Assembly: GCA_958450365.1 (NCBI GenBank)
Contig: CAUEEP010000729.1
Span: forward strand, 868,501 to 932,500
Length of the DNA: 64,000 bases
Direction: 5' to 3'
Source: Mesorhabditis belari
Taxonomy: Eukaryota; Nematoda; Chromadorea; Rhabditida; Rhabditidae
The translations under genes were made by a program, and so were the position numbers. The notes below the pieces were generated by a model. The model had not been told where the DNA came from. It saw only the letters and a list, made by a program, of their open reading frames with translations, and made no database searches. Below, one piece after another: positions 26,231 through 37,397 of this stretch (position 1 is the stretch's first letter; each line of letters opens with the position of its first letter).

Positions 26231-28684
26231 TCAACTCAAGTCGGCCATCTTGTTCCGCGCGTACTCGATTCGCATACCGCCGCGGTCGTTCGATGGAACG
26301 GTGACACCCTGGAATGCGATGAGAAAGTTATTTTCATCTAGAGTTTACTGCAATGGCATGGAAAAGGTATTCAGTAAGCTGAATAGCTGGATAGCTGAAT
26401 AGCTGGCTGACTGGCTGGCTAGCTGGCTAGCTAGCTGGCTGGCTGACTGGCTGGCTAGCTGGCTAGCTAGCTGGCTGGCTAGCTGGTTGGCTAGCTGGCT
26501 GGCTAGCTGGCTGGCTAGCTGGCTAGCTGGCTGGCTAGCTGACTGGCTAGCTGGCCCAAAGCCAGACCTAGACCTGGCTAACAACTCTGGAGCTCAAGTA
26601 GAACAATCTTAGCCTTTCCTAGGCTAGACTGGCTTGGAAGCAAAATAAGCTTGAATAGTTTAACTGCAAATTTCTAAACCCACATTGAGATGCATCATTG
26701 CTTGAGTGGCAGCGCGAATGTCATTGTATTCGACAAAGGCGACTGCAGAGCCGCCTTTCGCATGCAAGCGCAATCGAACCATTCCACTGAAGGCCTAGAA
26801 GGGGATTTCCGTTTTTAGCTATTTGCCTGTTTCTACTCACTTTAAACAACGATCTCAATTCCTCCTCACTGACAGCTGCACTTAAATTAGCGACAAAAAG
26901 GGTGGAACACGGAGGAGCTGACGAGGTGGAAGCACCCGAGGAGATCATCGCTGCCTGGGAAACGATAAGGAAATAGAATAATTGCTATGCTTTAGATTTT
27001 ACCTGTGCAGCAGCATTTTGAGCAGCTTGTAGCTGAGCGAATTGAGCATGTTGAGCGAATTGAGCTTGCGCTTGTTGCTGCTGTTGAGCGGCTATCGTTG
27101 CCGCCAAAAGTGGCTGAAAAGAATTTACGATTAGATTAGACCAGCCGCGGCTTTAAAAAACAAAAGACTCGACCGGGAGTCGAACCCGGACCGCGTGGGT
27201 GGTAGGGGAGAGCCCTCCCGACTGAGCCATGAAGACGATGGGGGCAGCCAGGAAAAATTGGTCTTACCCCGGCGAGTTAGAGCAGCCGCGGCTAGCCGGG
27301 ATAAGACCAATTTTTCCTGGCTTCCCTCATCGTCTTCATGGCTCAGTCGGGAGGGCTCTCCCCTACTACCCACACGATCCGGGTTCGACTCCCGGTCGAG
27401 TCTTTTGTTTTTTAATTATTTAGATTTGATCAGCCGGGATAAGACCCGGTTTTCCCCGGCTGCGCTCATCGCCGTCGTGGCTCAGTCGGGAGGGCTCTTC
27501 CCTACTACCCAGAGGGTCCGGGTTCGACTCCAACTCGAGTCTTTTGTTTTTTAAAAATCTCAAGAATTGCTCTATTCTTTCTCTATTCTTTCTCTATACC
27601 TGTGTGGCAGCTAATTGCTGTAAAGTGCTCGTTGGTAACATTTGCAAATGTTGCGAGGCGGCTAGTTGAGGAACGGTGAGTGCGAGAAGCTGAAAGAGGT
27701 TTTTCGTTTTTTCTGTGATGCCTTAAATTGAGAAATCTATGGTGTTTCGAATTTCTTCAATTTATTAAGCCAAAATTCTGGCAACAGCTATGAAAATAGA
27801 GTGATTTGGAGTCGCCAGATGGACAAATTGAATGAGCGAAAGACAAAAGAGGGAAAGCTTTTCACAGATCGGCAACGAATCAAATCGAAATTCTTGCCAA
27901 ATTTTAGAGAATTTTCTGCAAGAGATCGATGGCTTTTCAGAGTCGAATATAATGTTTTACGAAAAGAAAAATGGAAGCTTGAAGTTGAGGTTATCTCTAA
28001 TCAAATCAGAAGATCAAAACTAGAGTCAGATCAAAACTTGTGCACCACCGGGAGTCGAAACCCGCGACCCTCGGCTTCCCATGCAAGTGTGCTAACCATT
28101 ACACCATCAAGCACTTGTTTGCCTCCCTTCTAGAGGGAGTTAACTAATCCAACACTAGAATTATCCAAAGTCACTTGGCTATTTTTCTAAATCTCAAATT
28201 CGAGTTTAAACTTTAAAACTATTTTCCCAGATATGGAAAAAATCCTCAAACCAAGCCAAATTCCACTTTCGTTTTCTCAGCTGTTTCTTGGCTAATTCCT
28301 TTGTAATTTTTTTGAATCTGTAGACAATGAATCATTCAAGAAAACTGAAGAATGTCAAGAAAGAATTTGGTTTAGGTTTTTAATTTAGGTTTCATTTTTT
28401 CATCGAAGAATTTAAGGCTTTTTTGAGTACAAGGTATTGGGAATTGCTTGGGAATTGCTTGGGAATTGCTCGGGAATTGCTTGGGAATTGCTTGGGAATT
28501 GCTTGGGAATTGCTTGGGAATTGCTTGGGAATTGCTCGGGAATTGCTTGGGAAAAGTCGGGAATTGCTCGGGAAAAGTCGGGAAAAGTCGGGAATTTGGC
28601 AAATTTCTCTTGATCTTGATGGTTAAAATTGAGTGATCAGTGAATGAGAAAATGGAATGATAAAGGGAAAAGAAAGACGGAAGG

Positions 28685-28775
<91 letters not shown>

Positions 28776-31038
28776 AGAAGAAGAAGAAGAAGAAGAAGAA
28801 GAAGAGGAAGAGAAAGAAGAAGAGGAAGATCATCCCAATACTGACATCATCCCCAATATTGATAGATATGGGATGGTAAAAAGAGCAGACAGCTCGAAAA
28901 AAGCGTATGAGGATGAGGGTGAAAGGCTGGAGAAAGTTGAGCAAAAGATGGATTGAAAGGGAAGAATACAGTATAGAATACGACTAATTCCAAAAAAACA
29001 AACCTGTTGTTGCTCGAAAAGTAAATGATTGCTATCAACAAGAAGCTCGTGTCCAGCATTCGCATATTGTGGTAGGCTTTGCAAGCCGACAACCGGTAGC
29101 ATTCCCATTTGTGATGTGGGTGGAGTTGCTTGTTTCGGTCGTGGTACCTAAAAAAATGGGTATTATTCTAGAGTTCAAGCTGTAGTAAGGGCTATGCGTA
29201 AAGCTGTAGTACGAGCTACAGCTTTACGCAAAGCTACTACCGACTACTGTACTATTCAATAGATCAAAAAATAGATAACTGAAATTTACGTCGACCCAGG
29301 GTTTACCCAAAACCACTTTTTTTTTACCACTTTTTCTATAGGAGATTCAGCCCATCGTCTTGGCTTTTTAGCCGGCTAAATAATGCTAAATGATGCTAAA
29401 ATGACTGCTTTTTTATGTTCTCTAAAAGGTGGACAGATTACCCAAAGGATTTGATTGATTTGGGTAATGTATTTGATCGATTTGGGTACTGTAGTACGGG
29501 CTACAGCTTTACGCAAAGCTACAGGCTGAGCTACAGCTTTACGCTAAGCTATAGGCTAAGCTATCGACTAAGCTACAGCTTTACACAAAGCTACTATAGC
29601 CTACTGTCCTCTTCAACTGGTTACAGTACTCCCTAATCAATCATCAATCCTTGAAAGAAACCAAATTCTATTCAAATACCGGCGCCTCCTCTATAGCCAA
29701 CCATCTATTCGCTTTTTGTCCCTAGAAATTATCATCAAAAAAGACTTTACAAGACTAATACATTATCATAGCATTTGCTAATTGCTTTGTTCTTGATCCC
29801 GGGCAGGGTGAGGCCTGAAAGAAATCATGTGTCAGTCAACCAGCCATCACCTTGGTGTTACTTCGGGCCAACTCCAGACGGATCGTTTGCGCGCATTCCG
29901 GATCGAAGCGAACACCTGAAATTGCGATTTTGTGAGATAATTCATAGAATTGGCTTTCGACTGACTTTGGTAAAAGTAAAGAAATGAAGGAAAAAGATTT
30001 GGACCCAAGGGGAATCGAACCCTCGACCCCCGCTCGACCTCCTGCCTAGCAACCAGACCCTCTACCACTGAGCCACCGTAGCCTTTTCTCCCCGAGAAGA
30101 AATAAGCAACATAAAGAAGAGAGGGGATCTTCAGACTCGTGGGCTCGTTATCCTTATTTCTTCTCGCCGAAACAAGGGGCTGATAGCTCAGTGGTAGATC
30201 GTCTGGCTGCAAGGCAAGAGGTCGAGGGTTCGATTCCCCTTGGCTCCAAACTTTGCCAAATTTCCCCAGCTCACAGTCTAAAGGATCTAGGTTCTTCTAA
30301 CGGCCTCAAATACCTTTTCTAGATTAATTCTATAGCAAGACCAGATCATTCAGGATCAACTCGAGGCCTGATCTGGCTTTACCAAAACTGGCTAACGAAA
30401 AAGTACTGGATCAGGCTTGGATTAGGCTCTAGTCTTGCCCGGCTAGTCTGACCTGATTTATAAACCCTGTAGCTACAAGAGAAAAAAGTCCAAACCTTGT
30501 AGCGCTTTCCTTGCCTCATCAGCGTCTTGTCTCGTGGCAAAAGTGACAAAGCCGACTGGAGATGTTGACTAAATGAAAGAGCTCTTTTTTGAATCACTTT
30601 TCTTATTACTTTTCCATTCTTTGCCGTCATTTTAAGTAAAGAGCTTTCATAGCCAGGATAGCTGCGAAATAATAAGTACAGCTCGCGGGGTTTTGCGTCC
30701 ATTGGAAGTCCAGAGACGAAGAGAGTGCGCACATTGTTCTCAGCCTGGAATCAGGATTGGTTAGAAGACTCTTACAGTAATCGGTTACAATGGGCGAGCT
30801 ACTTGTATTGGTTCTGAGCTAGCCAGCTAGCCAGCCAACCAGCCAGCCAGCTAGCCAGCCAGCCAGCCAGCCAGCTAGCCAGCCAGCCAGCCAGCCAACC
30901 AGCCAGCCAGCCAGCTAGCCAGCCAGCCAGCTACGTGTCTAGCAGATTTCAATCTCTTCGTACCTGACTAGTCGCTGAATTGAGTGACTCAAGCGACGCA
31001 GCTGAAGTCAAATGGTGTGCAGGAGAGTTGGCCTCCAT
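26231..31038 (-). CDS. mec-8: MEC-8 / RBPMS-family RNA-binding protein
   Basis: Exons in coding order: (31059) 31038-30964, 30744-30610, 30568-30496, 29915-29851, 29147-29004, 27689-27600, 27113-27003, 26954-26841, 26794-26684, 26308-26231; about 331 residues against 312 in C. elegans. RRM1 starts at [20 protein letters not shown], includes [13 protein letters not shown], and ends LELARSNTK, as in RBPMS. A Gln/Ala-rich linker follows, then RRM2 ([18 protein letters not shown] ... VAFVEYND ... [13 protein letters not shown]). MEC-8 regulates alternative splicing, for example of unc-52 and mec-2 in C. elegans. The start is uncertain: the ATG at 31038 is in an exon whose open frame continues to 31059 and into a possible upstream exon near 31377-31430. 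Long introns carry tRNA-like elements and simple repeats. Confidence 0.92.
26390..26562. repeat. CTGGCTAGCTGG array beyond the mec-8 stop
   Basis: Four-base-based repeat (GGCTAGCT) lying 70-240 bp beyond the last mec-8 coding exon junction region, within the intron 26309-26683. The inverted version (CAGCCAGCTAGC) lies in the upstream intron at 30815-30935. Confidence 0.8.
27165..27238 (-). tRNA. tRNA-like element, family delta copy 1
   Basis: Minus strand: CATGGCTCAGTCGGGAGGGC then TCCGGGTTCGACTCCCGG, the latter a perfect T arm. The middle is C-rich with a 12-13 nt loop, so no anticodon can be assigned. Confidence 0.5.
27331..27402 (+). tRNA. tRNA-like element, family delta copy 2
   Basis: Inverted partner of 27165-27238 and nearly identical, with GGCTCAGTCGGGAGGGC and T arm CCGGGTTCGACTCCCGG. 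Same defective anticodon region. Confidence 0.5.
27471..27541 (+). tRNA. tRNA-like element, family delta copy 3
   Basis: Third copy, 70 bp further on, with GTGGCTCAGTCGGGAGGGC. Its T arm is broken (GGTTCGACTCCAACTCG), so it is more degenerate. Confidence 0.4.
28040..28114 (-). tRNA. tRNA-like element, family gamma copy 2
   Basis: Minus strand, 75 nt, ends GTGC/GCAC pair. A box GGTGTAATGGTTAGCAC; T arm CGGGTTTCGACTCCCG has one extra base. The centre ATGGGAA could present GGG (Pro) but lacks a proper stem. Lies in the mec-8 intron 27690-29003. Confidence 0.45.
28432..28600. repeat. GGGAATTGCTT 11-bp array
   Basis: About 14 tandem copies inside a mec-8 intron, with GGGAAAAGTC variants at the end. 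Both-strand ORFs across it are artefacts. Confidence 0.85.
28640..28960. repeat. Duplicated segment copy 1 with GAA/GAG tract
   Basis: A GAA/GAG purine tract (28683-28825) followed by GAAGATCATCCC, GAGCAGACAGCTC, GCGTATGAGGATGAGGG and AGATGGATTGAAAGGGAA. The same tract and flank recur at 31830-32200. Confidence 0.8.
29165..29610. repeat. Hairpin-rich AGCTACAGCTTTACGC repeats
   Basis: Inverted and direct copies of GCTGTAG and CTACAGCTTTACGCAAAGC fall in two clusters (29180-29255 and 29485-29600) within the mec-8 intron 29148-29850. Confidence 0.65.
30001..30080 (-). tRNA. tRNA-like element, family epsilon copy 1
   Basis: Minus strand: GGTGGCTCAGTGGTAGAG and B box GGGTTCGATTCCCC with about 10 extra bases before the T arm (GTCGAGCGGGGGTC), a class II-like variable region. 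Loop TTGCTAG would give GCT, but the stems mismatch. In the mec-8 intron 29916-30495. Confidence 0.45.
30176..30248 (+). tRNA. tRNA-Cys(GCA)-like gene
   Basis: At 72-73 nt it has the standard layout: acceptor GGGGCTG/TGGCTCC (several G-U pairs), D arm AGCTCAGTGGTAGAT, loop CTGCAAG with anticodon GCA, T arm GAGGGTTCGATTCCCCT. Mismatches in the D, anticodon and T stems argue for a pseudogene or a repeat copy. It shares TCGAGGGTTCGATTCCCCTT with 30001-30080. Confidence 0.5.
30815..30935. repeat. CAGCCAGCTAGC array in a mec-8 intron
   Basis: Four-bp-based AGCC/AGCT repeat within intron 30745-30963, inverted relative to the array at 26390-26562. Confidence 0.8.
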
Positions 31039-31059
31039 GCCGCGAAGGTGCGGGGGTAG

Positions 31060-31829
31060 CTGGAAATGGCTTAGGCTTAGGCGTTTCCCAAAATAATTCA
31101 TTGGATAATCGATACTAATTGAAAAGCTTTGGGGGATTCTAGATTCTAGATGTAGGCGGGGCTTTTGTGGAAGCTTTGCGATGGCTTTGTGATGGCTTTT
31201 CGCTTTATTTGTTTAGCTTGAACATTTTCGATATTTGGGAGAAAGTGAATGGGGATTTGGGAGAAAGAGAAAAAAGAAAGAAATCGTTGAAATGATCACA
31301 AGAGATCGGGAGTTGGAGAAGTACTTAGAAAAGTACATCTATAAGTACTTTTCTAGGTACTTTCCTAAGTAGTTTACCTGACAGAGCAGCTTTGCCGGCG
31401 GTGGACTCAACGAGGGAGACAGGATGGCGATCGGTTCAGAGAAAAATCAAATAAAGAATCGAAAATATTGATCAATTCGACGTATTGATCAAATCTTTTA
31501 CTTTCTAAAATTGTAGAAATTGTAGAAAATATATTCTAATTGTTTTTTTAAAGAAAGAATCATTAAAAATAAAGATCCTGATTAGAAAAAAGAGAAAAAG
31601 GGAAAGTTTTTGTGAGCTCAGCTCTCAAAGAAACAAAGAAATTGTCTGTGTTGCAAAAGGAAAGGTGAAAAAGGGGAAAACGTATAAATATGGGTCAGCT
31701 CTGGATTTGAGAGGGAAGAGGATGGGAAGAGGGGAAGAGGGAAGGGGGAAGAGGGGAAGGGGGGGACGACTAACTATAATACTATAGGAAAATGAGCTAA
31801 TTGGTTAAGGACCTCTAATCGAAGTAAGG
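31060..31829. other. mec-8 upstream region
   Basis: May contain a 5' exon at about 31377-31430 (open frame in phase with the downstream exon, GTAAAC donor, no ATG seen). Nothing else supported. Confidence 0.35.
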
Positions 31830-32200
31830 GAAAGTATTGGTTGGAAGGAAGGAAGGAAACAGTAAGAAGAAGAGGAAGAAGAGGAAGAAGGAGAAGAGGA
31901 AGAAGAAGACGGAGAAGAAGAGGAAGAAGAAGAAGATGAGGAAGAAGAAGAAGAAGAGGAAGAAGAAGAAGAAGAGGAAACGAAGAAGAAGAGGAAGAAG
32001 CGGAGAAGAAGAGGAAGAAGAAGACGGAGAAGAAGAGGAAGAAGAGGAAGAGGAAGAAGAAGAGGAAGAAGAGGAAGATCATCCCCAATACTGGCATCAT
32101 CCCCAGAGCAGACAGCTCCGAAAAAAAGCGTATGAGGATGAGGGTGAAAGGCTGGTGAAAGTTGAGCTGGCGCAAGGCTGGTAAAGATGGATTGAAAGGG
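31830..32200. repeat. Duplicated segment copy 2 with GAA/GAG tract
   Basis: Second copy of the 28640-28960 segment: a longer GAAGAG tract, then GAAGATCATCCCC, GAGCAGACAGCTCC and GCGTATGAGGATGAGGG. It diverges by small indels. Confidence 0.8.
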
Positions 32201-33570
32201 AATGGATTCGAGTGATCTCTGTTGAATCTCTTCCTAGAGAGAGAATCGAAAACCTCGACAAAGTTCAAAAGCATCGAGGAATTCATTTATACAATTCTGG
32301 AGTCAATATCGGCGAGAATTGAAAGCACAGAATGCTTGGTACTTAGAGAATGCTTTAGATGTATCTGATGGAGCACTTGATAAACTCTAGATACTCTAAG
32401 TCTAGATACTCTAAACTCTAGATACTCTAAACTTTAGATACTCTAAAGTCTTCTGTCTATAGAATTGTCTATTCAACTGTTCTAGTCGACGTTATAGATC
32501 TACGTTCTAGTCTCGAAGAAGGCCAGGGATACGGTAGCCTGGTATCAAAGCCAGGGATTCGGTAGCTTGGGATTAAGGCCAGGGATACGATAGCTTGGTT
32601 TGAAGACCAGGGATACGGTAGCTTGGTTTGAAGGCCAGGGATACAGTAGCTTGGTATCAAGGCCTGGCTCGATATTAGAGACGAACGGTAGAATGTAAAG
32701 ACTTAGTTTAGTAAGGAAAACTAGGTGTACTGTTGCAAAAATCGATTTCAAATGCAAAACTTTGATGAATGACCTTGTAGAGAGGAGGATTGAATGGTCA
32801 AGATTGAGAAGAGTCAAGGATACGAATGGGAAACACCAAAAGAATCCAATAGTAATATAAAAAAAGTGTTGAAGATCGAATACTTTAAGGGTTTTCAGAG
32901 TCAGAGAATCGTTTAGAGAACATTTTATTCAGTCTACTAGTTTACTTATTCAGTTATAAGTAAAGATATTCAGTTGTTTAATCGATTTACTATTTATAGC
33001 TCAATGAGAGGAATCTTTTGACATAAATAAGATGAAAGTTGATGAGAACGATTGCTTTTTATAGGTAATAGAAGAGAAAAGAGAAGGAGAAAGAGTTGGG
33101 AATGGCTTGAAAGAGGAGCTTGAAGAATGTCAACTGAGGGAAGGTTGAGGGAAGTGGGCGAGTCCATTTCCATCATAGCTCTCGTCGTGAATAACCGAGA
33201 TGAGTGATGGGTGAGGCTGGGGAAAAGGAGAGGCTCAGGGTCGACCACTAGCTCTAGCTCTAGCTCTAGTCTTAGCCTTAGCTCTTGCCTTAGCCTCAGT
33301 CAATGGTAGTCACGGTCAATCTTAGCCCTAACCCTAGCCCTACCCTTAGCCCTAGCTCTAGCTCTAGCCTTAGCCTCAGTCAATGGTAAGCAGGGTCAAT
33401 CCTAGCCTTAACCCTAGCCCTAACCCTAGCCCTAACCCTCCCCCAGGGTCAACCCTTTCTCTCCTATCAGATCAGATCTAAATCTATGATAGCCTAGATC
33501 TATGATAGCCTATAGATCGATTGAATTGATAGTATTGAACCAAATCAATTCCAGTATGCTAGATGGACAA
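32201..33570. other. Intergenic with short arrays
   Basis: Includes TAGATACTCTAAAC repeats (32380-32445), a 28-bp GCCAGGGATACGGTAGCTTGG-type array split over 32520-32680, and CTAGCTCTAG/CCTAACCCTAGCC repeats at 33245-33450 containing a 75-bp direct duplication (GTCAATGGTA). No gene supported. Confidence 0.5.
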
Positions 33571-33704
33571 CAATTACGCGTGTACTTTGTGCTCAAATTT
33601 GTATGCACAATAGGTCTAAAACAATGTAATGATGTTCAATTTTCATTGAAAACTTTAGTTAGACGAACAAGAGGATATTAAATGGTTTTTGGCTACAAGC
33701 CATA

Positions 33705-33932
33705 TATTATCTGATGCAGAATTTCACGCTGATTCCGAATCTGCTTTCCGTTTCTTCTATCGAGCACTCTATCAAAAGTTATAAGTCCTCAAAGTTTTGT
33801 ATGGAATCGGAAAGGCAGAGGTTATAACTCGACTTACAAGGGGGCAGAAAAGCTGTCGTGTTGGCCGAGTGGTAGTGGGCTTGAATACAAAGCGAGGATT
33901 GGGGTTTGAGCTTGGGTTCGAGTCCGGCTCGG
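33705..33932 (+). repeat. Family beta unit, copy 2
   Basis: Leader with AGAATTTCACGCTGATTCC, TTCTATCGAGCACTCTATC and ATCGGAAAGGCAGAGG, then the tRNA-like body. Close to copy 1 (20320) over the whole leader, less so in the body. Confidence 0.7.
33854..33932 (+). tRNA. tRNA-like element, family beta copy 2
   Basis: A box TTGGCCGAGTGGTAG and B box GGTTCGAGTCC. Centre GGGCTTGAATACAAAGC; GCTT/AAGC can pair around a loop without U33. Variable region enlarged. Confidence 0.45.
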
Positions 33933-34289
33933 GTTTTTTTTTCTCTTAGTTGGTTCTTAAATGGTTTCATTGTTTTGGAAATGTTAGCCGATCAATTCAG
34001 TGCACGAGAAAGCTTGCGTTTAGAAAAATTTGAGCTCAAAGTACATCTATATCTAGAAAAAAAAATTGTCAAAATGAAGCAAAAACTAAATGAAACGTTT
34101 TGCTTGGGTGAACGGTGATGAATCAGTTTTTTTTTCTTTACGGATTTTCATGAAAAGCCTTCAAAATAACAATCGGATTCATTAGATTTTTTTCAAAAAA
34201 AAAAAAGATTTAGCTATAAAATAGCTTTAAAATTTCAAGAGAAATGAATAATTTTTGCTTTTTTTTTGTTTCATTTCAAAATCTAGACC

Positions 34290-35110
34290 ATTTTCTGTAC
34301 TTTGTGCTTGAATTTAACTAAACGCAAGCTTTCTGGTGCACTGAATCGATCGGCCAACATTTCCAAAACAATGAAACCATTTAATAACCCTTTCTAGTGC
34401 ATTGAATTCTTCATTTTTCTTACGATAATGATTTGATTTTAGAGGATATTGAAGAGTTTCGTGCACTAGAAGAAATGCGTTTATAGAGAAGCACAAAGTA
34501 CCCCACAAAGTACAGCCATTACTTTACTGCGTACTTTGTGCGTACTTTTTCTTCGAATTTAGCTAAAACGCACCTCATCTAGAGCACTGGAATTCCGGTT
34601 TTCTTACAGAATTGAGAAAGAAGAAGAATTTTGTGCGCTAGAAAAGATGCGTTTATAGGTAAGCGCAAAGTACAGCCATTACTTTACTTTGTGCGTACTT
34701 TTTTCTCGAATTTGGTTAAATGTACCTCCTCCTAGAGCACTGGAATCCTAATTTTTCTTACAGAATTGAGAAAGATGAAGAATTTTGTGCGCTAGAAAAG
34801 ATGCGTTTATAGATAAGCGCAAAAGACAATTTGATTGATGAAGATTGATTATTTTTTTTTAGAAAATCGATTCAAATGAATAAAATAAAATGAAATTTCC
34901 ATTTCAACAATTCCCCAGAAAACAGAAAAACAAAACAAATGAAATTAGAAAAAAAAGAAAAAGAAAGAAAAAGAAAAAGAAAGAAAAAAAGAAAGAAAGC
35001 TTTTCTCTACTTTGTGCTCAACTTTTCCTCAAACATCCTCTTTCTAGTGCATTGAATTCTTGATTTTCAAAGAAAGATGAAGAATTCAATGCACTAGAAG
35101 TGCGTTTAGA
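34290..35110. mobile_element. Cluster of four TACTTTGTGC hairpin MITEs
   Basis: Four separate hairpins: 34293-34504, 34531-34672, 34687-34822 and 35008-35108. Each starts CTTTGTGC(T/G) with a TAAACGCA-type block and (T)GCACTG(G)AAT, and ends with the complement. Centres are unrelated AT-rich sequence. A half copy is at 33577-33612. Confidence 0.7.
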
Positions 35111-35460
35111 GATTTAAAATAGAAAATAGTCAAGATACTAAGAGAAAAAAGAGAATCAAATGAAATCAGCTCAATCATTTTAAAAGTCTCATCTTAAAAG
35201 TTTAAAAGTCTTTAAAAGTCAAAGTCTTAAAAATCAATCAATTTCCCTATTTCCTATTCGAATATTTTAACAAAAAACAAACAGCTGACTAACAGAAATT
35301 TTCAAAAAAAAGAAGAAATTTAACAATTTTCTTTAAAATTTCTCTTTAAACAAAAGTTTTACAAAAAAATTTTCCATAAAACTTTTAGAATTCAGCAATT
35401 AAAAATAATTTCAACTTTTTAATAGCTAGCTTATCTTAAATGATAAGTTTTAATGATTTA

Positions 35461-36602
35461 AGGAGAAGGAGAAGGAGAAGGAGAAGGAGAAGGAGAAGGA
35501 GAAGGAGAAGGAGAAGGAGAAGGAGAAGGGGAAGGAGAAGGAGAAGGAGAAGGAGAAGGGGAAGGAGAAGGAGAAGGAGAAGGAGAAGGAGAAGGAGAAG
35601 GGGAAGGAGAAGGAGAAGGAGAAGGAGAAGGAGAAGGAGAAGGAGAAGGAGAAGGAGAAGGAGAAGGAGAAGGAGAAGGGGGAAGGAGAAGGAGAAGGAG
35701 AAGGAGAAGGAGAAGGGGAAGGAGAAGGAGAAGGAGAAGGAGAAGGAGAAGGAGAAGGAGAAGGAGAAGGAGAAGGAGAAGGAGAAGGAGAAGGAGAAGG
35801 GGAAGGAGAAGGAGAAGGAGAAGGAGAAGGAGAAGGGGAAGGAGAAGGAGAAGGAGAAGGAGAAGGAGAAGGAGAAGGAGAAGGGAGAAGGAGAAGGGGA
35901 AGGAGAAGGAGAAGGAGAAGGGAGAAGGAGAAGGAGAAGGAGAAGGAGAAGGAGAAGGGGAAGGAGAAGGAGAAGGAGAAGGGGAAGGAGAAGGAGAAGG
36001 AGAAGGAGAAGGGGGAAGGAGAAGGAGAAGGAGAAGGAGAAGGAGAAGGAGAAGGAGAAGGGGAAGGAGAAGGAGAAGGAGAAGGGGAAGGAGAAGGAGG
36101 AAGGAGAAGGAGAAGGAGAAGGAGAAGGAGAAGGGGGAAGGAGAAGGAGAAGGAGAAGGAGAAGGAGGAAGGAGAAGGAGAAGGAGAAGGGGAAGGAGAA
36201 GGAGAAGGGAGAAGGGGGAAGGAGAAGGGGAAGGAGAAGGAGAAGGAGAAGGAGAAGGAGAAGGAGAAGGAGAAGGAGAAGGAGAAGGAGAAGGGGAAGG
36301 GAGAAGGAGAAGGAGAAGGAGAAGGAGAAGGGGAAGGAGGAAGGAGAAGGAGAAGGGAGAAGGAGAAGGGGGAAGGAGAAGGAGAAGGAGAAGGAGAAGG
36401 GGAAGGAGAAGGAGAAGGAGAAGGAGAAGGAGAAGGGGAAGGAGAAGGAGAAGGAGAAGGGAGAAGGGGAAGGAGAAGGAGAAGGAGAAGGAGAAGGGGA
36501 AGGAGAGGAAGAAGGAGAAGGAGAAGGGGAAGGAGAAGGAGAAGGAGAAGGGGAAGGAGAAGGGGAAGGAGAAGGAGAAGGAGAAGGAGAGGAAGAAGAA
36601 GA
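35461..36602. repeat. 1.15-kb GGAGAA hexanucleotide array
   Basis: About 190 copies of (GGAGAA)n with scattered GGGGAA, GGGAGAA and GGAGGAA interruptions that shift frame. All purines sit on the plus strand, a sequence type able to form triplex (H-DNA). It makes large ORFs of Arg/Gly/Glu/Lys or Ser/Pro/Phe/Leu in five frames, none taken as real. It grades into (GAACGATAAA) and (AACAAG) repeats to 36740. Confidence 0.95.
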
Positions 36603-36740
36603 ATGAGGATGAGAACGATAAAGAGAACGATAAAGAGAACGATAAAGAGAACGAGAACGATAAAGAGAACAAGAACAAGAACAAGAACAAGAACAAGAAC
36701 AAGAACAAGAACAATAACGATAACAATAACAATAACAAGT

Positions 36741-37397
36741 TTTAACAATAATCACTTGCTTGGCTCAGCTTTGGGTAAACTAATTGGGTAATTAAGCTGA
36801 AAAAGATACGTATTAGATTGAAAAATCTATAATTAACTTAAGATAAAGTTCATAAAGATTGTTTTTAGTGAAAAAAAAAATCAATAAAATGCCAAGGGAA
36901 GGGATGCCGAGGTCAGTCGACAGTTCTTTCTTTTCATCCGTGTTTTCTTTTTACCCCCCCCTTTTTTTTTAGTCACCCTTTTCACCTCAAAAATCTCAAG
37001 GTCATACAAAGATCTCTCTAATTAAATAAGAATCTATTCTATTTAGTTATATTTTATATAAAAGTTATTAACTTATAGCATTTATCTAGCTGATTTTTTA
37101 AAAAAAAAAAAAATACCGACTGGGGCTACCAGTGGTGAATTTATTGCATACACGAAATATATCAATCACAATACAACGACACACACAATACTAGGCTATA
37201 TCTTAACTTAACCCACGTCATGACAGACGGCTCCCTAACCCTAAGCTCAATGGGGAACTAAATAGCTTTTTTTGGTGGTGAAGGGAAGATGACGATGAAG
37301 GAGTGGCTTGTCACTTTAAAGAACTGGGGCCACAACCACCAGACTGCCCTCCAGAAAACCTCTCAACCCGAAGGGAAAGGAAATCCGAAGGGGGTGA
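36741..37397. other. Intergenic, nothing recognised
   Basis: AT-rich, with poly-C/poly-T runs at 36950-36970. No supported gene. Confidence 0.4.

Larger units (their letters stand above)
27146..27420. mobile_element. Palindromic element made of two inverted tRNA-like units
   Basis: The left half, reverse complemented, matches the right half from AAAAACAAAAGACTCGACC through the tRNA-like body to AATTTTTCCTGGC; the centre is around 27275-27300. It sits in the mec-8 intron 27114-27599. Confidence 0.75.

Noticed and set aside
26084..26341. 85-residue plus-strand ORF
   Set aside because: It is the antisense shadow of the terminal mec-8 exon.
28372..28960. Poly-Phe/Leu and poly-Glu ORFs
   Set aside because: GAA/GAG and GGGAATTGCTT repeats inside a mec-8 intron.
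33245..33450. Telomere-like CCCTAACCC repeats
   Set aside because: Irregular CTAGCC/CTAACC mix without the nematode TTAGGC unit; best read as a local minisatellite.
35436..36755. ORFs of 390-440 codons in five frames
   Set aside because: Pure products of the stop-free GGAGAA array; no unique sequence, and frames shift with each interruption.
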